Part shown: one piece after another, positions 46,378 to 55,200 of the stretch
Numbering within the stretch: position 1 is the stretch's first letter
Layout: every line of letters begins with the position of its first letter
From: Terriglobia bacterium
GTDB taxonomy: Bacteria; Acidobacteriota; Terriglobia; Bryobacterales; UBA6623
NCBI GenBank assembly: GCA_009841225.1
Contig: VXMF01000036.1
Location: forward strand, 71,825 to 135,824
DNA: 64,000 nucleotides
Reading direction: 5' to 3'
The notes under the pieces: generated by a model
Database searches by the model: none
What the model was told of the DNA's origin: nothing
What the model saw: the letters and a program-made list of their open reading frames with translations, nothing else
Position numbers and translations under genes: made by a program

Positions 46378-47139
46378 CTATCTGAGCCGCAGGTGGGCAC
46401 GCCGGTTGCGCTGGTAGCAGCTCTCGTCTTCATCAGTGCAGACCGGGCGCTCCTCGCCGAGACTCACCTTGGAGAGCTTGCTCGCAGGGACGCCGAGATT
46501 GACGAGGAACTCCATCGCAGCCGTCGCGCGCCGGTCGCCCAGCGCGAGGTTGTACTCGGTGGTGCCGCGCTCGTCGCAATGGCCCTCCAGCAAGAACGCT
46601 GCCTCGGGATAGTCCCCCAGCAGCGCCTTGATGGCCGTGCCGTTAGCGCGCAGCACGTTCTGCGCATCCGGACGTAGATCGCTCTTGTCGTAGTCGAAGA
46701 GCGCGTCCTGAATGTTGGCGTCCGAGAAGGCCTCGGACAGATCGGGCTTCGGCGGCGGCGGCGGCGGTGGCGGCGGAGGGGCTCTGACGGTCACCGTCGC
46801 GGACGCGGACGCGGACTTGCCATCGGCGTTCTTGACGGTGATGGTGTACTCCGTGGACCTCGTCGGGAACACTTCGCGGTTGCCACTGGTAGCCACGGCG
46901 CCGATTCCCTGGTTCATCTCCGCGCTCGCAGCATTGGTCGAACTCCAGGTCAGCCTGGCAGCTTTCCCACGCTCGATCGAGCTAGGTTCGGCCGTGATGC
47001 TGACTGTGGGAGCCGGGGCCTCTGGTGGCGGCGGCGGTGGCGGCGGCGGTGGCGGCGGTGCTTCCTTCTTGCAGCCGAACGCGAAAAGCGTCAGAAAGAT
47101 CGCGGCCGCAATCAGGATGATGCTGTGTTTCGATCGCAT
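46378..47139 (-). CDS. pal: Peptidoglycan-associated lipoprotein Pal with inserted Ig-like domain
   Basis: 253 residues from ATG 47139; the start gives lipoprotein signal IILIAAAIFLTLFAFGC with Cys23. After a run of twelve Pro comes an Ig-like domain (about 45-125: APTVSITAEPSSIERGKAAR, LTWSSTNAASAEM), a second run of ten Pro, and then the OmpA/Pal domain (about 140-253: IQDALFDYDKSDLRPDAQNV, LLEGHCDERGTTEYNLALGD, RRATAAMEFLVNLGVPASKL). It ties the outer membrane to peptidoglycan. Classical Pal lacks the Ig-like insertion and long Pro hinges, so this form may reach further across the periplasm. Confidence 0.93.
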   Translation of the reverse strand: MRSKHSIILIAAAIFLTLFAFGCKKEAPPPPPPPPPPPPEAPAPTVSITAEPSSIERGKAARLTWSSTNAASAEMNQGIGAVATSGNREVFPTRSTEYTITVKNADGKSASASATVTVRAPPPPPPPPPPKPDLSEAFSDANIQDALFDYDKSDLRPDAQNVLRANGTAIKALLGDYPEAAFLLEGHCDERGTTEYNLALGDRRATAAMEFLVNLGVPASKLSKVSLGEERPVCTDEDESCYQRNRRAHLRLR

Positions 47140-47326
47140 GAGTATTAGGTTTCCTCCATCTCTGTCGCCGCTTGACGCGGGACATCGAACCTTAGATTGT
47201 GGCAACTAGGATATCGCAATCCCACAGTTACTTCAATCATTACTGCTATTTGGATGTGAATTGCCGCCGGATAAATGCTTGCGTGAGCCGCCGCGCCGGT
47301 CGCAAGGCGAGGCGAACGGCACCGAC

Positions 47327-48706
47327 TCATCTAGTCGCCCACACTGGCGACTCGTTGATGCCTCTGCTGGTTAGCTGCCGCAGCTGCGTGCCGTCAGCGC
47401 GCATCGACCAGATCTGCGTGCTGCCCATTCTGTCGGATGCGAACACGATGTGTGTTCCGCTGGGCGAGAACGAGGGATGATCGTTGCGCCCCCGGCTGTG
47501 TGTCAGCTGGGTATAGCGCTTGCTGGCCACATCCACAAGGAAGATGTTGTAGTTGCCGAGTTCGTAGCCGCGCGTCCATGCGAACGCGAGGCGCTCGCCG
47601 CTGGGATCCCAGGCCGGCTGCACGGCATCGCCGCCCCCTCCGGAGATCCGCCGTCGGTTGGCACCTTCGCTGTCCATGAGGTAGACCTGCGGCATGCCCG
47701 ACGCGCCCGAAACAAAGGCGATCTGCGCACCCGTCTTGGGGTTGACGGTAGGGTGCACGTCCAAAGCCCGAGAGTATGAGACGCGGCGCAAGTTGCCGCC
47801 GTCCGGGTCCGCGCGGTAGATCTGGCTGCGGCCCGATGCCGAGGACGCGAAGTAGATCGCCGAGTTGTCGGGCGCGAAGCTCGGGGTGGTGTTCAAGGAG
47901 GCATCTTGGTTGTAGAACTGCAGCCGCCTCCCGGTCTCCAGCGAATGCACGTAGATCTCGGGCACGCCCTCGACGAACGTCGTGAACGCGATGCGCCTGC
48001 CGTCCGGCGAGATGGCCGGAGTCAGGCAGAGACTGCGGTAGTTCGTGATGCGCTGCTTGTTCCGCCCGTCGTAGTCCATGACCCAGATTTCCTTGCGATC
48101 GTCCCCCTCGTCGCGATGGACGTAGTAGATGCGCGTGCCGGCCAGGCCCTCGCCCAAGCCCAGGTTCTTGAGAATGTCGCGGGCGAAGTCGAAGGCCATC
48201 CCCCGCGCGCCGGCCGCGTTTGCCTCGCTGTAGTAGCGCTTGCCGAAGATGTACGACGCTTCGACCGACTCTTGGCTGACATCGGCGACGTATCCCTGCA
48301 GCGCCAGGCGGCCATCCACGTCCTCGATCTGCCCGTACACCAAGTAGCGGGCGATGACTGGAGTCTCGGCCCAGCCGCCCAGCCACAGCCCTCGGGCGCC
48401 CGGATCCTCAGGCATCTTCTTGGTGTCGACTTGGATGTCCTCCGGCCGGCGCGGCGCGCTACGCGGGTAGAAGCTGCGGGGCACGATGTCTAGCCGCCCC
48501 GAGGCCTCGAGGGCCTTCCAGACCTCGTCGTTGAAGCGATCGACTGCGCTTGCGGAGTCGATCGGGCCGCGAATTTCCGGCAGGGCGATACGCGGATCGC
48601 GCTGCTCGTCCGAGAGCACGATCACGGCATCGGGCTCTTGCTGCGCGGCCGATGGGCAAGCGATGGCCGCGACAAGCGCGATTGCTCGCATCCAGTGGTC
48701 TCTCAT
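47327..48706 (-). CDS. tolB: Tol-Pal translocation protein TolB
   Basis: 459 residues with signal peptide ending ACPSAAQ. N-terminal domain (about 25-190), then a PD40-type six-bladed beta-propeller: KEIWVMDYDGRNKQRITNYR, LTPAISPDGRRIAFTTF, TTPSFAPDNSAIYFAS, SGRSQIYRADPDGGNLRRVS, VQPAWDPSGERLAFAW, and DHPSFSPSGTHIVFASDRMG. It is periplasmic and shuttles between Pal and TolA. Gap to pal is 187 bases; the upstream TonB/TolA-like gene ends 39 bases before its start. Confidence 0.94.
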   Translation of the reverse strand: MRDHWMRAIALVAAIACPSAAQQEPDAVIVLSDEQRDPRIALPEIRGPIDSASAVDRFNDEVWKALEASGRLDIVPRSFYPRSAPRRPEDIQVDTKKMPEDPGARGLWLGGWAETPVIARYLVYGQIEDVDGRLALQGYVADVSQESVEASYIFGKRYYSEANAAGARGMAFDFARDILKNLGLGEGLAGTRIYYVHRDEGDDRKEIWVMDYDGRNKQRITNYRSLCLTPAISPDGRRIAFTTFVEGVPEIYVHSLETGRRLQFYNQDASLNTTPSFAPDNSAIYFASSASGRSQIYRADPDGGNLRRVSYSRALDVHPTVNPKTGAQIAFVSGASGMPQVYLMDSEGANRRRISGGGGDAVQPAWDPSGERLAFAWTRGYELGNYNIFLVDVASKRYTQLTHSRGRNDHPSFSPSGTHIVFASDRMGSTQIWSMRADGTQLRQLTSRGINESPVWATR

Positions 48707-48745
48707 GCTGTGTCACTCCCCATGTGCAGTTATTGTCCCTCTCAA

Positions 48746-49540
48746 TCAATCGAGTTGGAAGTGCATCTCGATCGTGATCGAGTTTCGGCCGAGGCCTGGC
48801 GGCAGCTCACGCACCGGGCTGGCATTGTTGGTCGCCCGCACTGCCGAGTAGTCGAGCGAGCGGTTCCCGCTCGACTGTTGAATGGCCACTTGGCTGATCT
48901 GGCCGGAGCGGGCGATCACAAACGTGATCACGGACGGCTTGGACGATCCTCCCGCGACCTGTCCCAGCGTCTTGCGCCACTGCTCCCCGATGGCCCGCTG
49001 CAGGATCTGCGCGTACCAGCCGAAGCGTTGGCCGAACGGTCCGCCCTTGGCCCCGCCGAAGCCGAGGGCGCCGCCGGGAGCGGCTTGGTACATGTCGCTG
49101 CTCAGTGCCGCGCCCAGAGATGATCGGAGCTCGTTTGCCTTTGTCTCTCCGGCGCTGCGCTGTCCTACCGAGCGCTCCTGCTGCTTCTCGGCCGCCTTGC
49201 GTTCGGGGCTTGGCACCGGTGCCGGCGGCGCTTCCTCGGTCTCGGGTTCCGGCTGCGGCACCTCGGTAGAGCGTTGGAAGCTGTCCGGCGCGGGGACGTT
49301 GTGCCGGCTGGGGTTGGCCACGGGGTTGGGCAGCCTAGCGGGCGCCGTGTTGATCGGCACGCTGCTGACTGCCACGATGCCCCCGCCTCCGGCGGCGTCT
49401 GGGGAGCCGAGGTGGATCGTGGGATTGATGATGCCCCAAGCCAGCGACCCGGCGAGCAGCGCGCCGTGGCAGGTGGTCGATAACAACAGAGGCCTTCGCA
49501 GCCCCTCGGTCCCCGCCGGATACTGACTCCGTGCGCGCAT
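48746..49540 (-). CDS. TonB/TolA-like energy transducer in Tol-Pal cluster
   Basis: 264 residues from ATG 49540; a longer start at 49600 would overlap tolR. Layout: a cytoplasmic N-terminus, a single membrane segment (about 20-42, LLLSTTCHGALLAGSLAWGI), a Pro/Glu-rich periplasmic linker (about 60-150) and a C-terminal TonB-like domain (about 190-264: SSKPSVITFVIARSGQISQV, SLDYSAVRATNNASPVREL). Its place between tolR and tolB indicates the TolA role, though the C-terminal domain is of the TonB type. It passes energy from TolQR to TolB/Pal. Confidence 0.88.
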   Translation of the reverse strand: MRARSQYPAGTEGLRRPLLLSTTCHGALLAGSLAWGIINPTIHLGSPDAAGGGGIVAVSSVPINTAPARLPNPVANPSRHNVPAPDSFQRSTEVPQPEPETEEAPPAPVPSPERKAAEKQQERSVGQRSAGETKANELRSSLGAALSSDMYQAAPGGALGFGGAKGGPFGQRFGWYAQILQRAIGEQWRKTLGQVAGGSSKPSVITFVIARSGQISQVAIQQSSGNRSLDYSAVRATNNASPVRELPPGLGRNSITIEMHFQLD

Positions 49541-49556
49541 GCGACTGTCGCGAGTC

Positions 49557-49979
49557 TTATCGTCGCACCCTAGGATCTCTGACGAGCGGCTTGGTGACAA
49601 CGTTTACATTGACCTTGTTGACGCCGCATTCGGCGATCACTGGGGCCACGATCTCCCACGGCGTCGTGCGGTGGGCGCGCAAGTAGATGCCGGGCTGTTC
49701 AGGGTTCTTCTCCTTGGCCAGTTCGGCGATGTCGTACACGCTTACCGGCTCATCGCCAAAGAACAGCTCTCCCTTGGACGTGATGTTGACGTAAGCGAAG
49801 TCCTTGTCGGAGGTCGCCACTTCGCGCGTGCGGGGCACGTCGATTTCCAGGCCGAACTCGACGACGCCAGCCGTGATCATGAAGATGATCAGCAGCACGA
49901 GCACGACGTCGACGAATGGAGTGACGTTGATTTCGGCGATTGCGTCGTCCGAGTCAGGAGTGTTTGGTTGCAGCGCCAT
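49557..49979 (-). CDS. tolR: ExbD/TolR-family protein
   Basis: 140 residues from ATG 49979. One TM helix near the N-terminus carries the conserved Asp: EINVTPFVDVVLVLLIIFMI. The periplasmic domain follows (about 45-140), with LEIDVPRTREVATSDKDF and GIYLRAHRTTPWEIVAPVIA. With TolQ it forms the proton-driven motor of the Tol-Pal system. The start lies inside the end of tolQ (26-base overlap). Confidence 0.93.
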   Translation of the reverse strand: MALQPNTPDSDDAIAEINVTPFVDVVLVLLIIFMITAGVVEFGLEIDVPRTREVATSDKDFAYVNITSKGELFFGDEPVSVYDIAELAKEKNPEQPGIYLRAHRTTPWEIVAPVIAECGVNKVNVNVVTKPLVRDPRVRR

Positions 49980-50817
49980 CCCTCGCTCCGTAGTCCTTTT
50001 CCGCCAGGTTGAAGAATTCCAGTCCAAAGTCTTGCATGCTGGAGCGGATTTCGCGCAGCCGTCCGGCGTAGACGTTGTAGAAGATCAGCGCCGGGATCGC
50101 TGCGAACAGCCCCAGCGCCGTCGCCAGCAGCGCTTCGGCGATGCCCGGCGCGACCGCCCGAAGCGTGGCGCCGCTGGAGGTCCCGAGGCCGCGGAACGCC
50201 TCCAGCACACCCCAGACCGTCCCGAACAGGCCGATGAACGGCGCCGCGGAAGCGGTCGTGGCCAGCACGCCGAGGTTCTTTCGCAGCCGTGACGTCTCCT
50301 CGCTGACAGCTAGTGCCAGGGAGCGCTCCACCGAGGCGGGGTTGGTGATGCGGCCGTAGGTGTTGACCTGCCTCGCGACCTCCTTGTAGCCGTGGTCGAA
50401 GACCGCCACCAGCGGTGCCGGCCGGAACTGTTCCGAGGCGGCGTTGATCTCTGCCAGCTTGCCGACCCGGCGAAACGCGTTGCGGAATGACATGTTGGCC
50501 TTAGCACTTGACGAGAGAGCGCGGTGCTTTGAGTACGCCAGCGCCCAAGACAAGATCGACATAAAGGCGAGGATCGCGAACACCACGAAGCCGACCGGGC
50601 CGACATCGAGCAACAGACCCAGCAGCGTGGACTGTTCGACCGCAGCCGTGACCTCTTCGGCCGCGGTCAAGTCCGCTTCGGCAGCCTCTTCAGAGACAGC
50701 CTGGAGCAGGAGTGCGAGTGTTGGTGCGAATGTCAAACCTGACCCTTGGGGTGGCGCCGATCGCTTGCGGTACGCTGTCGCCGGCAGGGCCGCAAGTGCG
50801 GCACCTACACTATACAT
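49954..50817 (-). CDS. tolQ: MotA/TolQ/ExbB proton channel family protein
   Basis: 287 residues. Three TM helices: GPVGFVVFAILAFMSILSWA (about 75-97), ASAAPFIGLFGTVWGVLEAF (about 190-210) and AEALLATALGLFAAIPALIF (about 230-250), with the usual large cytoplasmic loop between the first two. The N-terminal 65 residues are longer than in classical TolQ and include a hydrophobic FAPTLALLLQAVSEEAAE segment; a later non-ATG start is possible. First gene of the Tol-Pal cluster, next to the decayed IS element. Confidence 0.92.
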   Translation of the reverse strand: MYSVGAALAALPATAYRKRSAPPQGSGLTFAPTLALLLQAVSEEAAEADLTAAEEVTAAVEQSTLLGLLLDVGPVGFVVFAILAFMSILSWALAYSKHRALSSSAKANMSFRNAFRRVGKLAEINAASEQFRPAPLVAVFDHGYKEVARQVNTYGRITNPASVERSLALAVSEETSRLRKNLGVLATTASAAPFIGLFGTVWGVLEAFRGLGTSSGATLRAVAPGIAEALLATALGLFAAIPALIFYNVYAGRLREIRSSMQDFGLEFFNLAEKDYGARDGAATKHS

Positions 50818-51133
50818 TGCGCCAGATATAAATTCTAGTCCATAGTGCAGTGCACCAGTTGGACGTAGAGCGGATACTCCGAGAATCTGCCACAGGTGTC
50901 AAGTTGGTGTCTGTAGCAGCTGTGGACCAATGCCGGGTCAGGTGGTTCCGAGTCGTCGGCCACCAATGCTGCTATCAATCGGCTACGGCTCCGACGGGGA
51001 TCCCTCGCGGGTGTTGGCCTCATTGCTGGTTACATATTCTCGACAAGCCAGAATCGCACACTTTTCATCCGCGGCTAGACCGCTGCTGCACCATGTGGGC
51101 GCGGCCGCATGGAGGGGCGGAAAGATATACGAC
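50818..51133. other. Spacer between tolQ and the decayed IS21 gene
   Basis: 316 bases with no supported gene. Short open frames exist but show no motif. The left part must contain the tolQ promoter on the minus strand; A/T-rich bases at about 50822-50840 are a candidate area, though I cannot name exact boxes. No IS21-type terminal repeats were found. Confidence 0.4.
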
Positions 51134-51510
51134 ATGGAGACGAAGATGTTGCTGATGCACTATCTGGAACACGGAGAGTCGAAGGGCGAGTTGGCACGAC
51201 GGCTCGGTCTCTGCCGGCGGACGATCCACGACTGAGTAGAGTCCGGCCAGTTGGACCGCGAGTTGGTGGTGGGCGGCGATGGCGCACAAACTGGACCCCC
51301 TCAAGGGAATCATCGAGGCGCGCCAGAGGGTTATCCCCAGCTGACGGGGCAGCGGCGGTAGGAGGAGGTGCGGGCGGCCGGCTGCGCGGACAGCTACGGC
51401 AGCGTCCGGGACTATGTGCGCTAGGTGCGGTCGCGGGAGGTAGCGGCAAGGGTGGTGCGTTTCGAGACGCCACCGGGGAACTGGGGCCTAAACGCCTGGC
51501 CCAGTTGCAG
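51134..51510 (+). pseudogene. Degenerate IS21-family transposase fragment (istA)
   Basis: The first 33 codons read METKMLLMHYLEHGESKGEL then ARRLGLCRRTIHD, the helix-turn-helix opening of IstA, and stop at 51233 where family members continue with a Trp and SGQLDRELV; that continuation is found after the stop in the same frame. Further IstA-like blocks occur in shifted frames: HKLDPLKGIIEARQ from 51282, then GYPQLTGQRR, a TAG, EEVRAAGCADSYGSVRDYVR, a second TAG, and VRFETPPG near 51460. Several frameshifts and at least three stops make it a dead remnant. No istB is left. Confidence 0.7.
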
Positions 51511-51705
51511 TCGAAGATAGCGCCGATGATCGCCAAGCACTCCTCATCCACCGAGCTGAAGCATCGATTCGTCTCGGAGTCCAGCAACCCATCTCCCAGA
51601 TGATCGGCTACATCCTGAGCGACTCGATCCACAGTACACAACGGCGGTTTACGGCGAAGCCAAACCAGGCAGCACTCGCGATCAACCCCGGGGTCGGTCT
51701 TGTTC

Positions 51706-51735
51706 TTGACAGGCCGTTCCTGAAGTTGTCATACT
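51706..51735 (+). promoter_or_regulatory. Promoter of the ACP-PKS operon
   Basis: Consensus TTGACA at 51706-51711 and CATACT at 51730-51735 (4 of 6 matches to TATAAT) with an 18-base spacer. AGGAGG at 51761-51766 and the TTG start of the ACP at 51776 follow at normal distances. Confidence 0.6.
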
Positions 51736-51775
51736 GCTAAAGTTCTTTACATTCCGAACCAGGAGGAGTACCCCA

Positions 51776-52006
51776 TTGACAACAACAGAAGCCCGCATTC
51801 AAGCACTCGCTCGCCAATACCTCGGCATCGGACGAGACCTAGATCTCGATGCCGGTCTGCTTTCCGCCGACATCTCGTCCCTTGACGCGGTGGCCTTCGT
51901 GAAGAAGGTTGGGAGTGCGTTCAGCGTTGACATTCCCCCCAAAGAGGTTGCCAATTGGCGAAACCTGCGGGATTTCGCCGCCTTTCTCGATACCAATGCC
52001 GCTTGA
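51776..52006 (+). CDS. Free-standing acyl carrier protein
   Basis: 76 residues starting at TTG 51776, supported by a strong AGGAGG nine bases upstream. Size and helical pattern match an acyl carrier protein: an LLSADISSLDAVAFVKKVGS segment corresponds to the LxxDSLxxVEL helix, so Ser35 is the likely 4'-phosphopantetheine site, followed by FSVDIPPKEVANWRNLRDFA. The Asp before the Ser, nearly invariant in ACPs, is Ser here. The gene opens the PKS operon, 277 bases before the PKS start, and could carry a starter unit or accept the chain from the terminal KS. Neither role is shown. Confidence 0.78.
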   Translation: MTTTEARIQALARQYLGIGRDLDLDAGLLSADISSLDAVAFVKKVGSAFSVDIPPKEVANWRNLRDFAAFLDTNAA

Positions 52007-52015
52007 GCGCCTCGC

Positions 52016-52255
52016 GTGCCTGGGCCCGGTTCGATCCCCGAGTCCACTCCGCAGGCACCGTCCGGCACCTTCGTCGGTAACGAGTCGTCCGATTCATCGG
52101 TCCGGTCGGGCCGCCGTCGTCTGCGTGCGGACGAGCGCTGTACGACGGCGACCCTGACCGCTTCCGCCCTGCGACCACTTCTTGAACACGACCCGAAGCT
52201 GACAGCTCGGCTGTGTCGATACCTGCTGAGTGCTGGAATGCGAACGGCCGTCTGA
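52016..52255 (+). CDS. Doubtful small ORF between ACP and PKS
   Basis: 79 codons from GTG 52016. Only the last third looks protein-like: TASALRPLLEHDPKLTARLC and RYLLSAG, which resembles the end of a cyclic-nucleotide-binding domain (helix after the beta-roll). The first half is Ser/Arg-rich and has no homologous look. It may be a remnant of a regulator gene or chance. The intergenic region otherwise shows only the GGGAG ribosome binding site of the PKS. Confidence 0.2.
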   Translation: MPGPGSIPESTPQAPSGTFVGNESSDSSVRSGRRRLRADERCTTATLTASALRPLLEHDPKLTARLCRYLLSAGMRTAV

Positions 52256-52283
52256 AGCGCCACCGGCAAGTGGGAGATCGAAG

Positions 52284-55200
52284 ATGTCGAACACCACCCA
52301 CCCAGGTTCGCCGACCTTGGATGAGCCCATCGCGATTATCGGTATGGCCTGCCGGTTTCCCGGCAGCAAGAACCTCTCTGGCTTCTGGAGACAGCTCTTA
52401 GCCGGCGAGAACGCCGTGGTGGAGGGCCCGCCCGGGGCCGTCATCGGGCGCAAGGAGCGGCAGTTTCCCCACTTCGCCGCCAAGAACGAAGCTATTCGTT
52501 TCGGGGCATACGTCGAAGACCTCGACCTGTTCGACGCGGAGTTCTTCCGCATCTCCCCGATCGAGGCGCAGATGCTCGATCCTCAGCAGCGCATGATGCT
52601 GGAGGTGAGCTGGCGGGCGCTCGAAGACGCGGCCATCGACCCCGAGAACCTCAAGGGCAGCCGCACCGGCGTGTACGCCGGCATCAGCATCATGGACTAC
52701 CGGGACATGGCGATTGCGGATCCCGCGTCGAGCGAAGCCGCGGCCGGGCTCTACGCCGTCACCGGCAACGCGCTGAACACGGCGATCGGCCGGGTGTCCT
52801 TCGTTCTCGGTCTGGAAGGGCCGGCGATGGCGATCGACACTGCCTGCTCGTCCTCGCTGGTCGCCATCCACCAAGCCGTGGCGGGGCTCCAACGCCGCGA
52901 GGCGGACCTCGTACTGGCGGGCGGCGTTCATGCCTCGTTCGCCGGACGTCCGTTAGAGCTGCGCGCCAACGCCGGGATGTTGTCGCCCACGGGCCAGTGC
53001 TGGACCTTCGATGCGGCCGCCGACGGTTTCGTCTCCGGCGAGGGCTGCGGCCTGATCGTCCTCAAGCGCCTCGGCGAGGCACAGGCAGACGGCGATCGGA
53101 TTTGGGCCACTATTCCCGGCTCCGCAGTCAATCAGGACGGCACCAGCCAGGGCTTAACCGTACCAAGCGCTCTGTCTCAGGAAAAGGCGATGGAGGAGGC
53201 TCTGGCGCGCGCCGGAGCCCTCCCCTGCGACGTCGACTATCTCGAGGCGCACGGCACCGGCACTGTCGTCGGCGATCCCATCGAGTTGAACGCAGCGGCA
53301 GTCGTCTACGGGCGCGGGCGCGACGCGGAACATCCCCTGCTGGTGGGTTCCGTCAAGACGAACATCGGACATCTCGGACCCGCCTCGGGCGTCGCGGGCC
53401 TAATCAAGACGGTCCTAGCGCTGAGACACGGAGTCATTCCCCGTCACCTCAACTTCAGGAACCCGAATCCCCGCATCGACTGGGACAACCTCCCGGTCCG
53501 CGTCACGGACGGTACGACGGACTGGCCACTGCATCCCGATCGGCCCCGCCTGGCCGGCGTCAACTCGTTCGGTTGGTCAGGAACCAACGGTCACGTCCTG
53601 GTACAGGGCTACGACGAGTTGAAGGCCAGTGCCGGCTCCACTCGCGGGTCCTTCCCAACTGGCATCCGCCTGCCGGTGGGCGCCCGTAAGGAACCGACAC
53701 CGACAGAGGAGCCGCGGGTCCGGGAAACTCGCTTCTTGCCGTTGTCGGCCAAGTCACCCGACGCTCTTCGCGACTCGGCCCGACTCTACCTCTCTTGGCT
53801 CGACGAACAGATGGACGGGCTGCCGCCTGGATCCTCGGCCGCTGACCCGGACCTCTCGAACGTGGCCTGGACGGCTGCGGTCGGGAGGTGCCATTTTGCT
53901 CACCGGGCCGGCCTGGTGTTCACTAACCTTGCCCAACTCCGGCAGCAACTGCAAGAAGTTGCCACCGGGCAAGGTGGTGAAACGCCACGCCAAGCGAATC
54001 GGGTGGCGTTCGTCTTCACCGGGCAGGCCAGTCAATGGCCCGGAATGGGTAAGGCCCTGTATGAGCGGGAGCCCGCGTTCGGCTCGGTTCTCGACCGCTG
54101 TGACCGACTTCTCTTCGAAGACCGCGGAATCTCCCTGCTGGACGTCATGTTCGGAGAGAACGGGACCGACGGCCTGCTCGACGAACCGATCTGGACCCAA
54201 CCTGCCATCTACTCTCTGGAGTGCGCACTGGTCGCACTCTGGGAGAGCCTGGGCGTCAGGCCGAGCGTCGTCGTCGGTCACAGCCTGGGCGAGATCGCGG
54301 CGGCGCAGGTGGCGGGCGGCTTCACCCTCGAGCAGGGGCTTCGATACGCCGCCGGCCGGGGCAGCCTGATGGGCGCTACGCGCTCCGACGGCGCGATGGC
54401 TGCCGTCTTCGCCCCTGCGGCCCGCGTGGCCTCCGCGGTGGCGGAGCACAACGCAAGCTCGAACGACGAGGACCTCTCCGTTGCCGTCGACAATGGACCG
54501 CAGCAGGTCTTGAGCGGTCCAGCCACCGAACTCGAGGCGGTGCTCGCGTATTTCGAAGCCGAGGGTGTCAAGGTTCACCGATTGCGGCGCAGCCCTGCGT
54601 ATCACAGCGCTCTGATCGAACCCTCCTTGGACGAACTGGAGGCTGCCGTCAGCGAGATCGCGCCCTCACCTCCGGCGCTCTCGGTTCCCCTGATCAGCAA
54701 CATCACCGGCCGATTGCTGGACACGAAGGTCCGGATGAACGCCGCGTACTGGCGGCGCCACGCCCGCCAGCCGGTGGCGTTTCGACGCTGTGTCGAGACT
54801 CTGGCGGAGATGGGAGTGGATGCCGTCGTGGAGATCGGTCCCCACGCCGTGCTGGGACCCGTAGTCTCGATGAACTGGCCCACGTCGGCACCGGCAGGTT
54901 CCCCGCTGGTTCTGGCCAGTCTGCGGCGGCCGCACCGCACGGCCGACGAGCCACCCATCGACTCCACCGGCGGTTTCGCCGAGGCCGTTGCTGGTGCCTA
55001 CGAGGCGGGCCTTGACATCGACTTCAAGGGCCTGTTCGCGGGCGAGGCGCGGTGCCGCATCACCCTGCCGGGTTATCCGTTCCAGCGCGCCCAGCACTGG
55101 GTCCGGACATCGAAGCGCCGCCGCAAGGCCGACGGACATCCGCTGCTCGGCATCCGACACGAGTCGCCTCGCGGCGAGGTCACGTACGAGACGGAGGTCT

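Noticed and set aside
46740..46790. GGC/GGT-type repeat DNA as a repeat element or CRISPR-like array (also at 47025-47062)
   Set aside because: These are the codons of the two poly-Pro runs of Pal read on the other strand.
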